Origin: Macrotrachela quadricornifera
Lineage: Eukaryota > Rotifera > Eurotatoria > Philodinida > Philodinidae
DNA length: 64,000 nucleotides
Assembly: GCA_022393335.1 (NCBI GenBank)
Contig: JAJEKB010000313.1
Location: 105,384-169,383 of the forward strand
Direction of reading: 5' to 3'
The notes beneath the pieces are model-generated. The model was given only the letters and a program-made list of their open reading frames with translations, was not told the origin of the DNA and did no database searches. Of the stretch, positions 48,815 through 61,300 are shown in pieces; the stretch's first letter is position 1; the number at the start of each line of letters is the position of its first letter. The translations under genes and the position numbers were made by a program.

Positions 48815-50496
48815 CGCAAGTGATGACGATCTTGCTCATTTTAATCGTACTATGTTTCTCTTTCTCTAGTTTTCCTTCTTGTTGTTTTTCTCAGATGCAT
48901 GCATTTACTTTAAAGAATAGAATATTATTTGTCTATCTCTCTATATACATATATATATATATATATATAAATATATTTTTTTGCGTCTAGAACGTCATCT
49001 CACGCCTGTTGTCAATAATAAAACTAACATGCGCAATGGTAAATAAATGAGAGAAAAAATAGAACGATTCATGCTCGACAAATGCATACAATGAATTTAT
49101 GAATGATGACTATAATAAGCATAAAAAAACATCTGACTTAAAAAATAAACCTTCATTAAAAATCTACATTTGTTCATATAGAATATTTATAGTTATGATT
49201 GTTTTTCAATGTCTTCTCTTTTCTAACTTTCTATAGACTACAAAAAATAACTTTCAAATATTTATCTATAAAAGTTATTATCATATATAATAACTTGTTC
49301 GACATCAAATCGGATTGTTTTGAATAAAATTTTTTATGCGAATTGATTGTATATTCAATCAATAAAGATGAACAACGACATTTATTAATGACTTACAAAA
49401 AGATCAAAAGAAAGTTAGATATAATTTAATACTATTATTAATCTAAAAATTAACTCAATTTAATTTGAAACTAGTTGGTTACTTTTGATAATTATTATTT
49501 AAAATTAATAATCTTCTCATAAATAAAAGATCATAAAGTTTCAAATAAGAGACAGAACGTTGACATATAATGATAATAAGGTCATATAGGTATCAAAAAT
49601 GATTATAAAATCTCTTATTCTTTTTGAATATATATATGCTATTTCAAATGTAGTTCCAGTAGAAAAAGAAAAAAGCATGATAAAACAAAAGAATATTAAA
49701 AATAAAAATACTTAAATTTAATGAGTTTTCATAAAACTGATATTTAAGTACTGTATTTTAGAATTTAATTAGAAGACTTGTAGTACATCATGCTGATGTC
49801 TACCATCAATTTTTTTTTGTCTTCAATGAATATATATTTATATATGATAAATAAAAAAAAATATCTTTGCAATCATACCAGGAAGTTTTCTTAATATTAT
49901 AATAAAGCAAAAAAAAAGAAATCTTCTCAATCGAAATGTTTAATCAAATAAAAGATAATCGAGAAAAAAAATTAATTTAACAAATATAAGAATAATATTT
50001 GCTTTTTTACTATTAAATAAAAAACGATTTTTTTTTTCTCAAAATATTATCATATTAAAAATCATAAAATTCTATTATATTTTCTTTTTTCGATTTTAAA
50101 TATAAATTTCAATATCATGTAGATAATAAAACTAGGTTTTATTGCACATTGTGATTTTTATGTATGACTCAGGCAAATTCAAGACATGCACTAGTCAATG
50201 GGAGAAAAATGATAAAAATTGAATAAATAATCAAGCAAACTAGTGAATATATTGACAATGTCTTTTATTCATTGATGATTGATTTCAGATAGAATTTCTT
50301 TTCTTCATTACAAATTATATTAGAATAAAAACAAAATAGAAAGAAATTATTTAATAATAAATTCAATCTGATTACATATCTTAGAATGAAAAATTATCGA
50401 TGTCAAATTACAGATAACATTGGTATATCACATCTGAAATGACCTTTTCATTCCACCTTTGTGTGTATATCCCCCTATGCACAATAAATTGTACAT
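48815..50496. other. Gene-free stretch right of the 7TM receptor
   Basis: 1.7 kb AT-rich; includes the receptor's presumed promoter and an (AT)n microsatellite (about 48948-48970). No other gene. Confidence 0.45.
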
Positions 50497-50985
50497 TTAG
50501 TTATTGACATTTAATTATCTAAAAGATGGGATTTTTATCTCATATTTATACTATAAGTAGTATGCCATAGTGCCAAACTATACATCATATAATGTGTGTT
50601 GAACTGCAAGAATTTCTTAAAGAAAAAAAGGCAATATATCTAATGTACTTTTGTGTGTTTGTAAAGGAAGCTTAGGAGATGTTCAATGTATTTTATTCAA
50701 TATATTCTTATAAAACAAAAGTTAAAAATATAGTTTCTGTTACATATTAACTAGCTATAATATTACTGGATAGGAAACGGAACAATCAAAAAACATGAAC
50801 ATGGAAAAAGTTTTCTTTACAAACACACACACAAGTACATCAAATATATTCCCTTGTTTTCTTTAAAAATTTTTTGTAGTTTAACATCTATGATATGACA
50901 TATAGTTAGGTACTGTCATATATTATTTAAGATATAAATATAAAATATAAATTTCATCTTTTAGATAACTATAAATATCAAAACC
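50497..50985. mobile_element. Diverged ~490-bp foldback element
   Basis: Two arms of roughly 175 bp (about 50497-50672 and 50803-50985) are imperfect inverted copies, sharing blocks such as ATCTAAAAGATG / CATCTTTTAGAT and TGTGTGTTTGTAAAG / CTTTACAAACACACA, around a ~130-bp centre. Many substitutions, so older than the element at 40913. No coding capacity. Confidence 0.55.
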
Positions 50986-53439
50986 TAGATGCGCAATTTG
51001 TTTAGTCTGGAGAATATATAATAATAAACAATATTATACGAAGATGGCAGAAGTTGATAAATAAGCTCCATTAATAAAAGATATTTACCACAAAAATAAA
51101 TTATAACTTAAGGTCAACAACGTGTTTTGTACGCAATGTTCGTTTAAGATATATTTATTTTGCTACATATGTTAACAAAAAAATACAGTTATATTATTAA
51201 ATCATGAAAATCTGCATAATATGATTTATAAACTAAAGTTGATTGTAAATATTGTTGATAATGTAACGAAAATCTCATATTTTATATACACATATTTGAG
51301 GTAAAATTTAGGATTTGACTGGAGATGAAATCAAACAACTACGCGCTTTACTAAAAGTGGAGTGGAATTTAAAAAAAAATATTTGTGATTGTAGAGGTCG
51401 TATCAGAAAGTAGTATAATTATTAATGTATATGTAAAATAACTTCAGAAAAAACTGTCTGAGTTGGTTTCAACAATTGTCGAAAACAGGTAATGACGAAT
51501 TGCTTTATCATGAACAATTAGAAAAACATATTAGTTCACTAGGTTAAAAATGTCGAAAACTCAGTGTAATAAACTAAAATTTTTTTTTTTATTAACTAAG
51601 AATAATCCATTAGATTTTTCTTCAAGATTTATTTACTATATAAAACATCACTTCGTTTTATGTAAAATTACTGGTTTTGATATTGTATGTTGTATTGAAT
51701 CCGCAAAAATCATTTGTATTTGTGCAAATTATCATACTGTGATAGATGACCTACATGGTACGTTTTCTCATGGAGATCGTACTAAAATGATTCATGAGCT
51801 TAATTCTTATTATTCTTGGATATCACAATTTCCCATTGAAATATTTTTAAAGTGATGTTCTTCATAGAAAATAAGAAGGTATTCTTTTAAAACAAAAATT
51901 TATTTATTCTATTCTAATATTAATTCTTTCAAGTAATTTTGTTTGATCAAAGTTTGGATTCTAATTCTATCCGAAATATTTTCTTATCTATCATGAAATC
52001 CCAGTTTTGTCCCAACATATATATATAATTTTTTCGTATATCCTTGCTGAATGAAGCTCAAAGATATCATCTTTTATTGACATACAAAAAGTTAATCATT
52101 TATTCTATTTCCAGAAATAAAATATTAAGGCAATAAATATTTTTTTCTTTTATTATTTCGACTTTTTGAATCATACAAATTTTTAGATCATCCAGATCTT
52201 CGTTTGCCTGTTGACTAATACGTACAGCAGTCATATTTAAGTCCAAATAACTCTTGTGCTGCTATGGAATTTTTCGATGAACTAACGCTATCAAGCTAGC
52301 TGATTGTTGAGATCTTTGCTTTTGATGAATTTATAATTGATTAATAAAACTATATATTAACATGTTTCAAAGCATCAATTAGCTAATTTTATGGAAAAAA
52401 AAATGATTATTAAAAAGAATTTTTTTCAACAATATGATCTAGTAATTCATTTTTTACAGACACAATTTACATTTCATTTAGTTTCTATCACTTTTGATTC
52501 AAAGAAAAATTTTAAGAACTATTCATTATATATATCGTTGTAGTATACAAAAAAATAAACTATTATCAATAAAATAAATAATTTCTTTATAGTTGCTTCT
52601 TATTATTGGAAATTTCATAATATATCATATTAATTTTTATAGAATTTTCTAAAATTAAATTTTTTTTTTATTAAAAATTTTCATATCTCTTTTTTTCTCA
52701 CAAATTAATTATTTTTATTTAATTAAAAACAAAATTCTAATATTTCATTTTCTTTAATTTACACAATGGGAACATGATCAATTAACACTTTAAAATATCG
52801 ACTAAATGAATGAAAAAAACAACGTGATCAATATATCATTCTGTTATTGCATATAAAATATCGATCATTTATTCATGCATCAAAATCATCCATCATCATT
52901 TTAGAGATTGCTAGAACGAAATATGAATGATGCGAACACTCAATAAATAAAATTTGCTTATTTTACATACCATAAAATTGCTTTTTTTTATTTTATTTTA
53001 TATATTTGATATAATGTGTTCAATGTAAAGGTGTGCATTAACCTTGTCATTTTGTTCGATGTCTGTTCTATACAATACATATAGACATATATAAATGTAT
53101 ATGTATATATATATATAAGAGATGTGTTGATCGTCGTTTTTATTCTTTCTCGCTCTCATATACTTACCGATAATAAAACGAAATTTTTCTCTTTCAATAA
53201 TTTTCAAATGTGTGTATCGAAGCATGACCAACTAGTGTGATGAGAACTGATCGGTTAGATATCACGATAAAAATTCTTTTTTTTACTTTATTTATTTTAA
53301 TATCTTAGTTTCATTGTATAGTTTATTTAAAATCTTATTGAATTTAAACTATATTAAAAGTAAAAAGAAAATAGAACAAACAAAACAAGAAAAAGTAAAA
53401 AGTAAAAAATAAAAAAGAAAAGAATAAAATAAAACAACA
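50986..53439. other. 2.4-kb stretch without a supported gene
   Basis: Mostly AT-rich. The part 51300-51855 is less biased and holds scattered open segments (separate entry). An (AT)n tract lies at about 53086-53118. Upstream of 53440 is an A-rich leader. Confidence 0.4.
51313..51855 (+). pseudogene. Possible relic of a coding gene, unidentified
   Basis: Open segments in several frames read like protein: DLTGDEIKQLRALLKVEWN near 51313, KKLSELVSTIVEN near 51447 with a possible gtaatg donor, and a 101-codon frame at 51550-51855 containing FDIVCCIESAKIICICANYH. They do not join into one frame with convincing splice sites. Either a decayed gene or transposon fragment, or chance; I do not recognise a family. 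Confidence 0.2.
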
Positions 53440-56115
53440 ATGGTTTCACGTTTTATTGATATTGAACGTAAAACAATACTTGCACAATTTATTACTGTTG
53501 AACCATTAATATTTTATTCGACATCAGATGGAACTGATTTGGTTCAAGATTTATTACGATCACAATTTAATCGATCAGATGCAGATTTATCTAAACAAGA
53601 AGGTTTATTATCAATTGATGATCAAGGAGAATATTTTATATTTGAACCAACAGATACAAAAAATCATACATTACATTTATCAATAGAACATTTAGCTTAT
53701 TGTGGTGCTTTAAGACGTATGCGTAATGATTTATCTGATTCACATGATCCAAATCGAATTCAACGACGAGAATTTGAAAATGTTGATTTAGCAAATCGTT
53801 ATGCACATCTTATCATTGGTCCATCAATATTTGTTGCTGTTTTTCATGGTTTTGATAATGCATTATGTTATACATTTGTAACACAAAATTCTGATGATGC
53901 TTGTCTTTTAGTTATGAAACTTATGCGTGCTTTTAAATTACACGAACAAAAATTAGAACAACAAGGACAAATAAATCAAGGTTTTCCTTCATTTCCTCCA
54001 CTTCATGGTAGTAGTGGGCCGCCTTCACCTGTCGGAATTAAACAAACGAGTCCTTTAAATCAACCATCACAAGCATTTTTTACTGATAATAGACAAACAT
54101 TACCATCTCCTATTCATCATCAAATATCAAAAATATATAGTCAAGATCCACGACAAGATGAATTAATTCAACGACTTCTTACAAATCCAAATTTACAACT
54201 TGTAAGTCAACCAACACCACCATTTGTTTCGCAACGTATTGATGATATACCAATTATATCAGCACCATCAACTATAGTAAGTCATGCATGATTTTTCTTT
54301 TTTCAATTTCATCCTATTTAATTTACATAATGGAACTATTATATATTAAATATAAAATACTGTAAATGTTATATAGTTAATATTTATTAATTTGTCTTGA
54401 AGTCATTTTGACAATTGTTTAATATGTACTCATGATATATATGAAACATTGTATCCTATATGAATATTTTATTTTCAAATATACTTTATACTTCTATTAG
54501 AACGTTTAAGTATATGTTTCTTTTCATTTTTACTAATTGTTAAGAATATCTGCGTACATTTTATTATTGCTGATTTTTTTAAAAGAAAATGGAAAAAAGT
54601 CATGATATTTTGAAATTAATTAAAATATATTAAAAACAAACTTTTTTAATATAATTTGAAAATTAATTTTTAGAATCAACGTACTTCTCCTATTATTGAA
54701 AATAACAATATGAATTCTTTAAGTACTGGTCCACTTATTGGTAGATCAACGCCTCCGCCAATGCGAGCACCATCACCTCCTATTCTTGGCATATCCAATA
54801 CGAGTAATATGCAAAATTTATCATTAACTAATACTAATCCACAAGTTATCTACAAACCAAATAATCAAGAAGTTGTTTATAAACAAAATATAATGGTACG
54901 ATGGTTACAACCACCAACACCACCTCCTCCAGCACCTATTATTATTCGAGGTAAATTTTATATTATTTTATTAAAAAAAAAACTAATAACTTAAATTGTG
55001 AATAATAGAAATCCAAGCTCCATCAGAAATTCAACCACCTATTGTTTGTCGACAAATACCTCCATGTCCACCAACACCACCACCAATTATTGTGAGGTAT
55101 AAACAATCATTTTATTAGTTTTTTGTTTCCTAGAAAATTTTATTAATATTAAAATATTTCAAGAGAAAAACCTCCACCATGTCCTCCAGCTGGAAAACCT
55201 TTAATTATAGAAAAACGTTTACCACCTGTTACTCTTCCTCGACAAGGTAAATATATTTTCCAAAATCATAAATCTGTTCTCATTATTAAAATAAATATCA
55301 GTTATTGTTGAACGATATCCACCTCCACCACCAAAACCTGCTACAATAATTTACGAAAAATATTTACCTCCAGTACAACAACAACGTCAAGTAATAGTAA
55401 AACGTGAAATATGTCAACCTACTACACTATGTTCAGTAACACAACAACAACAACAACAACAACATATTCCAGGTCGACATTTAGTTCGAGAAATTGTTCG
55501 ACAAATTCCACAAACATCAACAATTCAACCAGGTTTGGTATGTGTACCACAACAACAAACAACAGCAACAACTCAACCACAAACTATTCAACAATTAGTA
55601 CCAGTTTTTGCTACACGACAAGTTAGTTCTTGTTTCATAAAGGAATCTTGTTTTAGAGAAAATTAAAAAGCATAAGCGAAATTAAACCTTTCATTTATAT
55701 ATGATATTAGAAAAAAAGGAAAATTTCTTTCAAGTCATCATATGTTTAGAAGGTGATTTGTTAAATTTCTCGCTTGAGAAAATTCCATTAAGTAAAATTA
55801 GGTCGTTCTTTTTTTTTTTTAATAAACAAAAAATCTAATTATGTCAAACTCTCTATACTCTACAAAAAGGACATTTCTAACAAATAAAATTAATGCGTTT
55901 TTTTTTTAACTTTTACGTATCTCATTTTTGCATAAATTTATAAATATATTCATGATATTTTCTATCTATTTTAGCATATTGTTCAACCTAGAGGTGTTCG
56001 TCTTATTCGGCAAGTAATTGCTCCATCACAAGTAGCTCTACAACAACCTCAACAACTTTATTCATCCAATGTTCCATCTATTGTTCAAACAGTACCAACA
56101 ACTCTTATGCAATAG
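53440..56115 (+). CDS. PTB/PH-like domain protein with proline-rich tail
   Basis: Six exons (53440-54276, 54674-54950, 55009-55096, 55164-55246, 55302-55621, 55975-56115) give 581 residues in phase. Residues ~10-170 look like a PTB/PH-superfold domain: FITVEPLIFYSTSDGTDLV, HTLHLSIEHLAYCGALRRM, PSIFVAVFHGFDNALCYTFV and a C-terminal helix DDACLLVMKLMRAFKLHEQ. Then comes a Pro/Ser linker, and from ~370 a repetitive segment of short proline blocks alternating with I/V-rich strands (PPTPPPPAPIIIRE, PPPIIVREKPPPCPP, VIVERYPPPPPKPATIIYEK) with a poly-Gln run. The C terminus is VRLIRQVIAPS plus a Gln-rich end. No signal peptide. The tail resembles proline/valine repeats of cortical skeletal proteins, so a membrane-skeleton or adaptor role is plausible, but the family is not recognised with certainty. 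Confidence 0.8.
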
Positions 56116-58379
56116 TTATGTTTTATAATTACAATCTTTTCTTTTATTGTAGAATTTAGATATGCTTGTTTTTGTTTCTAAATATATGTCAATATGTCGG
56201 TCTCTTTTCTTTTACGTCGTTTTTTTTTATTCATTATACTGTGTGATTTATTATTATGAGAAAAAAATAGCAGAAAGAAGAAAAGAAAAGGGAAGAAAGA
56301 AGTGAATCTCTATATCTTATTCTTTTTTTCAATATTGTTGACATATTAGATAGTATATGATTGATTTTCTTATAGAAGAAAATGAAGAAAAATAAATATA
56401 AAAGAAAACCTATTATTCACAAGAAACAAGGCGATAAAAATAAAGAAGCATTATAAGATGATATGCTAGTAAAAAGAGTCACTATTTCCTTCTCATCTTT
56501 TTCCGCTTGTTTATTAACTTGACATGCAATCATGATATTTTTATTTTTCAGATCAATGGATTTAATCTATAAAAGTTTGTAATATTGAACAATATTTAAT
56601 TATGAAGAATCTTCTTTTTTTTTTTGTCCTTATAACATTATATTTTTAAATGATAATTATTACATCAATAAGTATACAAGAAAATACTTGATCCAATGAG
56701 ATTATCTTGTTAATTTTTACGTTCATGTTGAGTTCTTTTTTTTTTATTAATTCGTCTGGCAAAACATTTCTACTTATGTCGGAACATACGTAAACGACAA
56801 GTAATGCTGTCAAATATTAATTCTATGGAAAAGTAACGCTTTCACACGGAAATAAATATTAACTGAATAGAAAAACAAGTTTTGATCATTAAATATATGT
56901 ACCAATTCAACTAATTTTATATTTATCATGGAATTTATCATAAAAATGATGAATTATTATTAACCATTGTTCGTTTGTTCCTTTTTATTTTTTTATTTTT
57001 ATCAAATGATGAATAAGTACTTTTATTTATTTTATTATGAACTGTCAAAAGAAAAAAAAGAATTAGAATAAATTTCTCTTTAGTTTTGAATAGATATATG
57101 AGTAAAATTTATAGGAAAGAAATTAATGTCGACTTTATATCGGTCTTCTATATATTTTATAAAGTAAAAAAAAAATTAATTTTAACAGGAGGAACGAGTT
57201 ATAGTGAAAAATATCTGTCAGTGACGTTTACAAATAGTTTTTATCTTTAGTTTTCTCTTCTTTTTTTTTTTTTTTTCGTATCAATGTAGGATGACATAAC
57301 AATAAATAGATAATAATTTTATCATATATTGACATTCGTTCATTAATAATAAGTATTTCATGCTGAGTGAGACGTAGGCGTTCAAGATAAAATATTAGAT
57401 TGAGTTAATTAGTTCAAAACCATAGAAATCTAATCATTCTATTTCATCGATTACTTTTTCTAAAGTAAAAGATATGATTTTGTTTTAAGATTGATATAAT
57501 TAAATTTTCTGTACTAAAGGAACTATCATGAGAATAAAGAATATGAATAAATTATTATAAGTTACCATACGTCTTGATTGGCAAGCTGTCATATCTGTTA
57601 TAATATCATATGCATAAGTTAGTTGATAATCTTGTAGAGTTATATTTGCACCGCTCTTTTTTTCTTTTAAATTATTTTTCTCTTTATATTTAAGGACAAA
57701 CAAAAAAAAGAGAAATGAATAAAAATAATGATAATGCCTTTTTATATTCTACTATTCATGATAAACAAAATGTTTTCTTCTACTTCCTGGTTGTTTTTAT
57801 CAAATAAATACGAATTCATCGTTTGAAGTATGTATGTATAACATTTACGAGTAAGTAAAAACAAGACAATTATGCACTCAACAGTATTTAACAAATTTTT
57901 ATATCACCTTTATTTTTTTATTTATTTGCATGTATAGATACACAAGAGAAATCTTTTATTCCTTAGTTAATAATAATCTATTTGAATATTCAATAATTAA
58001 AAAAAGACAGAGCATGATAATGAGTGAATGATGAAAAAAGTCAAAATCATCTTTCTTCTAGTGCGTTATTCTTTCGAGTACAAAAAAGAATTGTTCCTTC
58101 GTTTATTTTTTGTTCGTTGAATAAATCAGCATTAAATAAATGTCAGACATGATAAATAGAATCTAAAGAAATATATAATTCAACAATAGACTGTATGTAG
58201 ATATTCACTTAAGCACAAATATAAACTTATACGTTTTCTTCTATGTTTGATGAGAATCATTATTAAACTTACTTTTTTAACTATTATCCTACTTTTTTTC
58301 TTTTTTAGATCCAATCTAAATAAACCCTTTTTTTTTTTCATTTCTTTGCTATTATTATTATAATTAATTGTTCTTCGTA
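56116..58379. other. 2.3-kb gene-free stretch
   Basis: 3' UTR of the preceding gene, then AT-rich DNA with poly-T and poly-A runs up to the next gene's leader. A minus-strand open frame at 57500-57703 has a hydrophobic C-terminal end but no upstream exons could be found. Nothing else supported. Confidence 0.4.
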
Positions 58380-61300
58380 ATGGAAGAAAAAATGGGTCTA
58401 GACAATCCGTTAAAAGGAGATAATATTTCCTCATTTTTATTTTCTTCCTACCCATCGGCACTAATCATGCAATGTGAAAAATTGCTATCCGTTGTTTTAA
58501 ATCGAACAGCATTTTTAAATAATCAACAATCAACACCACCATATATACGGGAATTATTAGCAAAAAAAAATTTAACATTACGTTTACCTAAAACAATAGA
58601 TGAATGTGTTGCTGAATTAAGACGATTATTAAATAGTACAAATGAAATTGATATACCTAATAAAAATATACAACAAAATTATGGTATAAAAGAACATTCA
58701 CGATCATTAATTGTATTTGTTATTCTTATTGCATTTGTTTCATTTATATCAATTATTGGAAATTTATGTTTAGCAAAAGTACTTTATTCAAAACGTTTTC
58801 GTTTATTACAAACAGATAGAATTGTTTTATGTCTTGCATTAAGTATGATTAAATATTAAAAATTTTATTTTATTTTATTTTTTTTTTCGTATATTTTAGG
58901 TGAACTTTGTCTTGTTTTAATTGATTCACCAACAGAAATTTATCGATTTCTTTCATATTCATTTTCACAAGAATGGCTTTGTCGTTTTCATACATTTTTT
59001 GAATCATTATTTTCATCATGCATTATATTCTATCATTTATTAGGTATGTTAAATCCTTTTTATTTTCTCATAAATTAAAAAAATCTAAAGAAAATATATA
59101 TATAGAGGGTTAATTAGTTTGAATGATTTATCATGATTTTTTATCTTTTATGTCACAGTAGACATTCACACCTTTAATTATTTCCTGACTAGTGACTTGA
59201 ATGAAATCATTATACTTATCTTTCAAGTATTATTTTTTTTCTCTTCTTCTTCTTCTTCATTCACTTAGATTATAAATTCAAGATTTGTTTTTTTTCTTCA
59301 TATAAAAAAAAATGAATTAGACAATAAATAGTATTATTTGTCCAAAAATAAGTTTAATATTTCTTAATGCCTAAAGTTATATTTTTTCTTTATTAAAAAT
59401 AAAATAAAAAACAAAAAGGATGCCTTCATTATCAAATTCCTCCGGTTACATTCGATTCTTTTTTGATTCCTTTTAATGCATCAGAAAAACAGTATGTTAA
59501 AATTGACAAATATACAGGATGATAGAATATTTCACATGCTTACTTTTGTTATAACATGTTCCTATATTGAAAATAAACTTACAAAAATGAAGAAAACAAA
59601 ATAAAAAATTGAACGAAAAAATTCATTTCCGGAAAATCTGAAGATGAGAATGCCTTTACTTTACATAGATTTATTTTTTACCGATAAGTACAATTCAAAA
59701 TGTTTATATATAGAGTTGTAGAGAATTTCCTGAGTTTTCCGAATATATAATTATTTTTTCCAAAATATTTATTGATAATAATGATTTATTAAAAATACTG
59801 CGTAAGACTATTTTTGGCCAAGAAAGTATATAAAATATTTTTTATAAATCATAGTATTGAATAATATTTTTCTCTACAAAAATCATGTAAAAGATTTTTA
59901 AGTATTATTATTCAATTTATCGTAGTAAGAACGAATACAGCGTGAGAATTTAACTACTTTTTATATATGCATGAAAGAATTCATTATATTTGTGTATTAT
60001 TCAATATCCAATTATAATTAACACACTAACCGCTTGAATAAACCCTGAAAATACACGGAACAAATAATAATGGTTTAGTTTTATGTCAACGCAAGTAGAA
60101 TTTACAAAGTAACTAAAACTTCTTTCTTTATTAAATACGAATGAGTGCATAATCGAGATGACAGATGGATGAATACAACTATACAATGTTATTATGTGAG
60201 TTTAATAAGTCATACACAGAAGTATATTGTTGACATACTTTTGTATTATAATCAGTATACAAAACTATAATGAACGAGTTAGAATGACCTATTCGGTTTT
60301 TATTAGAGATTTACACAAACATTTTTATTTATTATAATTTATGATGAAAAGGAAAAGTTAATCGGACATCATAGATCGTGATAAGAATGATACATCTTCA
60401 CTTGATAATTGCATTCGAAAAAATCTTTATTAGTAACATTTTATGATAAAAAAAAAATCGAAAAATTTTTAATATAAGAGGAATTTCATATTGTATATTT
60501 TTATTCTATTCTATCTTGCATGAATATATTATAATATGATCTGAAAAGTAAGAATTATTATTTCTAGGAATTAATAAATAGTCATTACTATTTATTTTTT
60601 TAAGTATTTTTTTATCTTTGTCATCATGAAATCATTAAAGATTATTTCTGATTATATGAAAAACTTTCTTAAATTTTAGTAATTTCAAATATATTTTTAT
60701 ATATGTTACAATATTCCTTTGAAATAGAAAATAAAAATAGCTCGGAAATAGATATCCTTTATCTCAATATATATAATTTGTTAAGGATTTTTTTTTCTGT
60801 TAAAAATCTATTTTTATTTTCAGGATATAATTTTCATAGTATGTTCATTTAACAGTAAAGCAAATGTCCTTGAAATAGTGAAATATTTGAGATTAAATTT
60901 AAATCATAAATTAATTAATATTCTTATTACGAAGTGCTACTTCGTTATTATAAATACTATAGCAATTGTGATCGTATCATGCTTTAATTAAGAATTAATG
61001 TTTATTAATTAATAATCAAAAGATTTAATTCTGTTAAATAATAAACTAGAAGAATGCTGAAAAACAATGTGATAAAAACTTGATATAAATTCATTATAGA
61101 TTATAGAGTAAAATTCTATATAGAATTTATTATTATACAATAACTCTAACATCCTACCCGCAAATTCTATAAATAACATAACTACAATCATTATAGAATA
61201 TTTAATTATCAGTAATTTACAAGCAGGAGGCGCCTATTCATAACTATATATAGAACATAATATAAGTGATCGTTCTATTTAAAAAACAACCTTTTTTACT

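Noticed and set aside
57500..57703. C-terminal exon of a GPI-anchored or single-pass protein on the minus strand
   Set aside because: Hydrophobic end (NNLFIFFILMIVPLVQ) is suggestive, but no upstream exon with a matching phase or signal peptide could be found within 700 bp.
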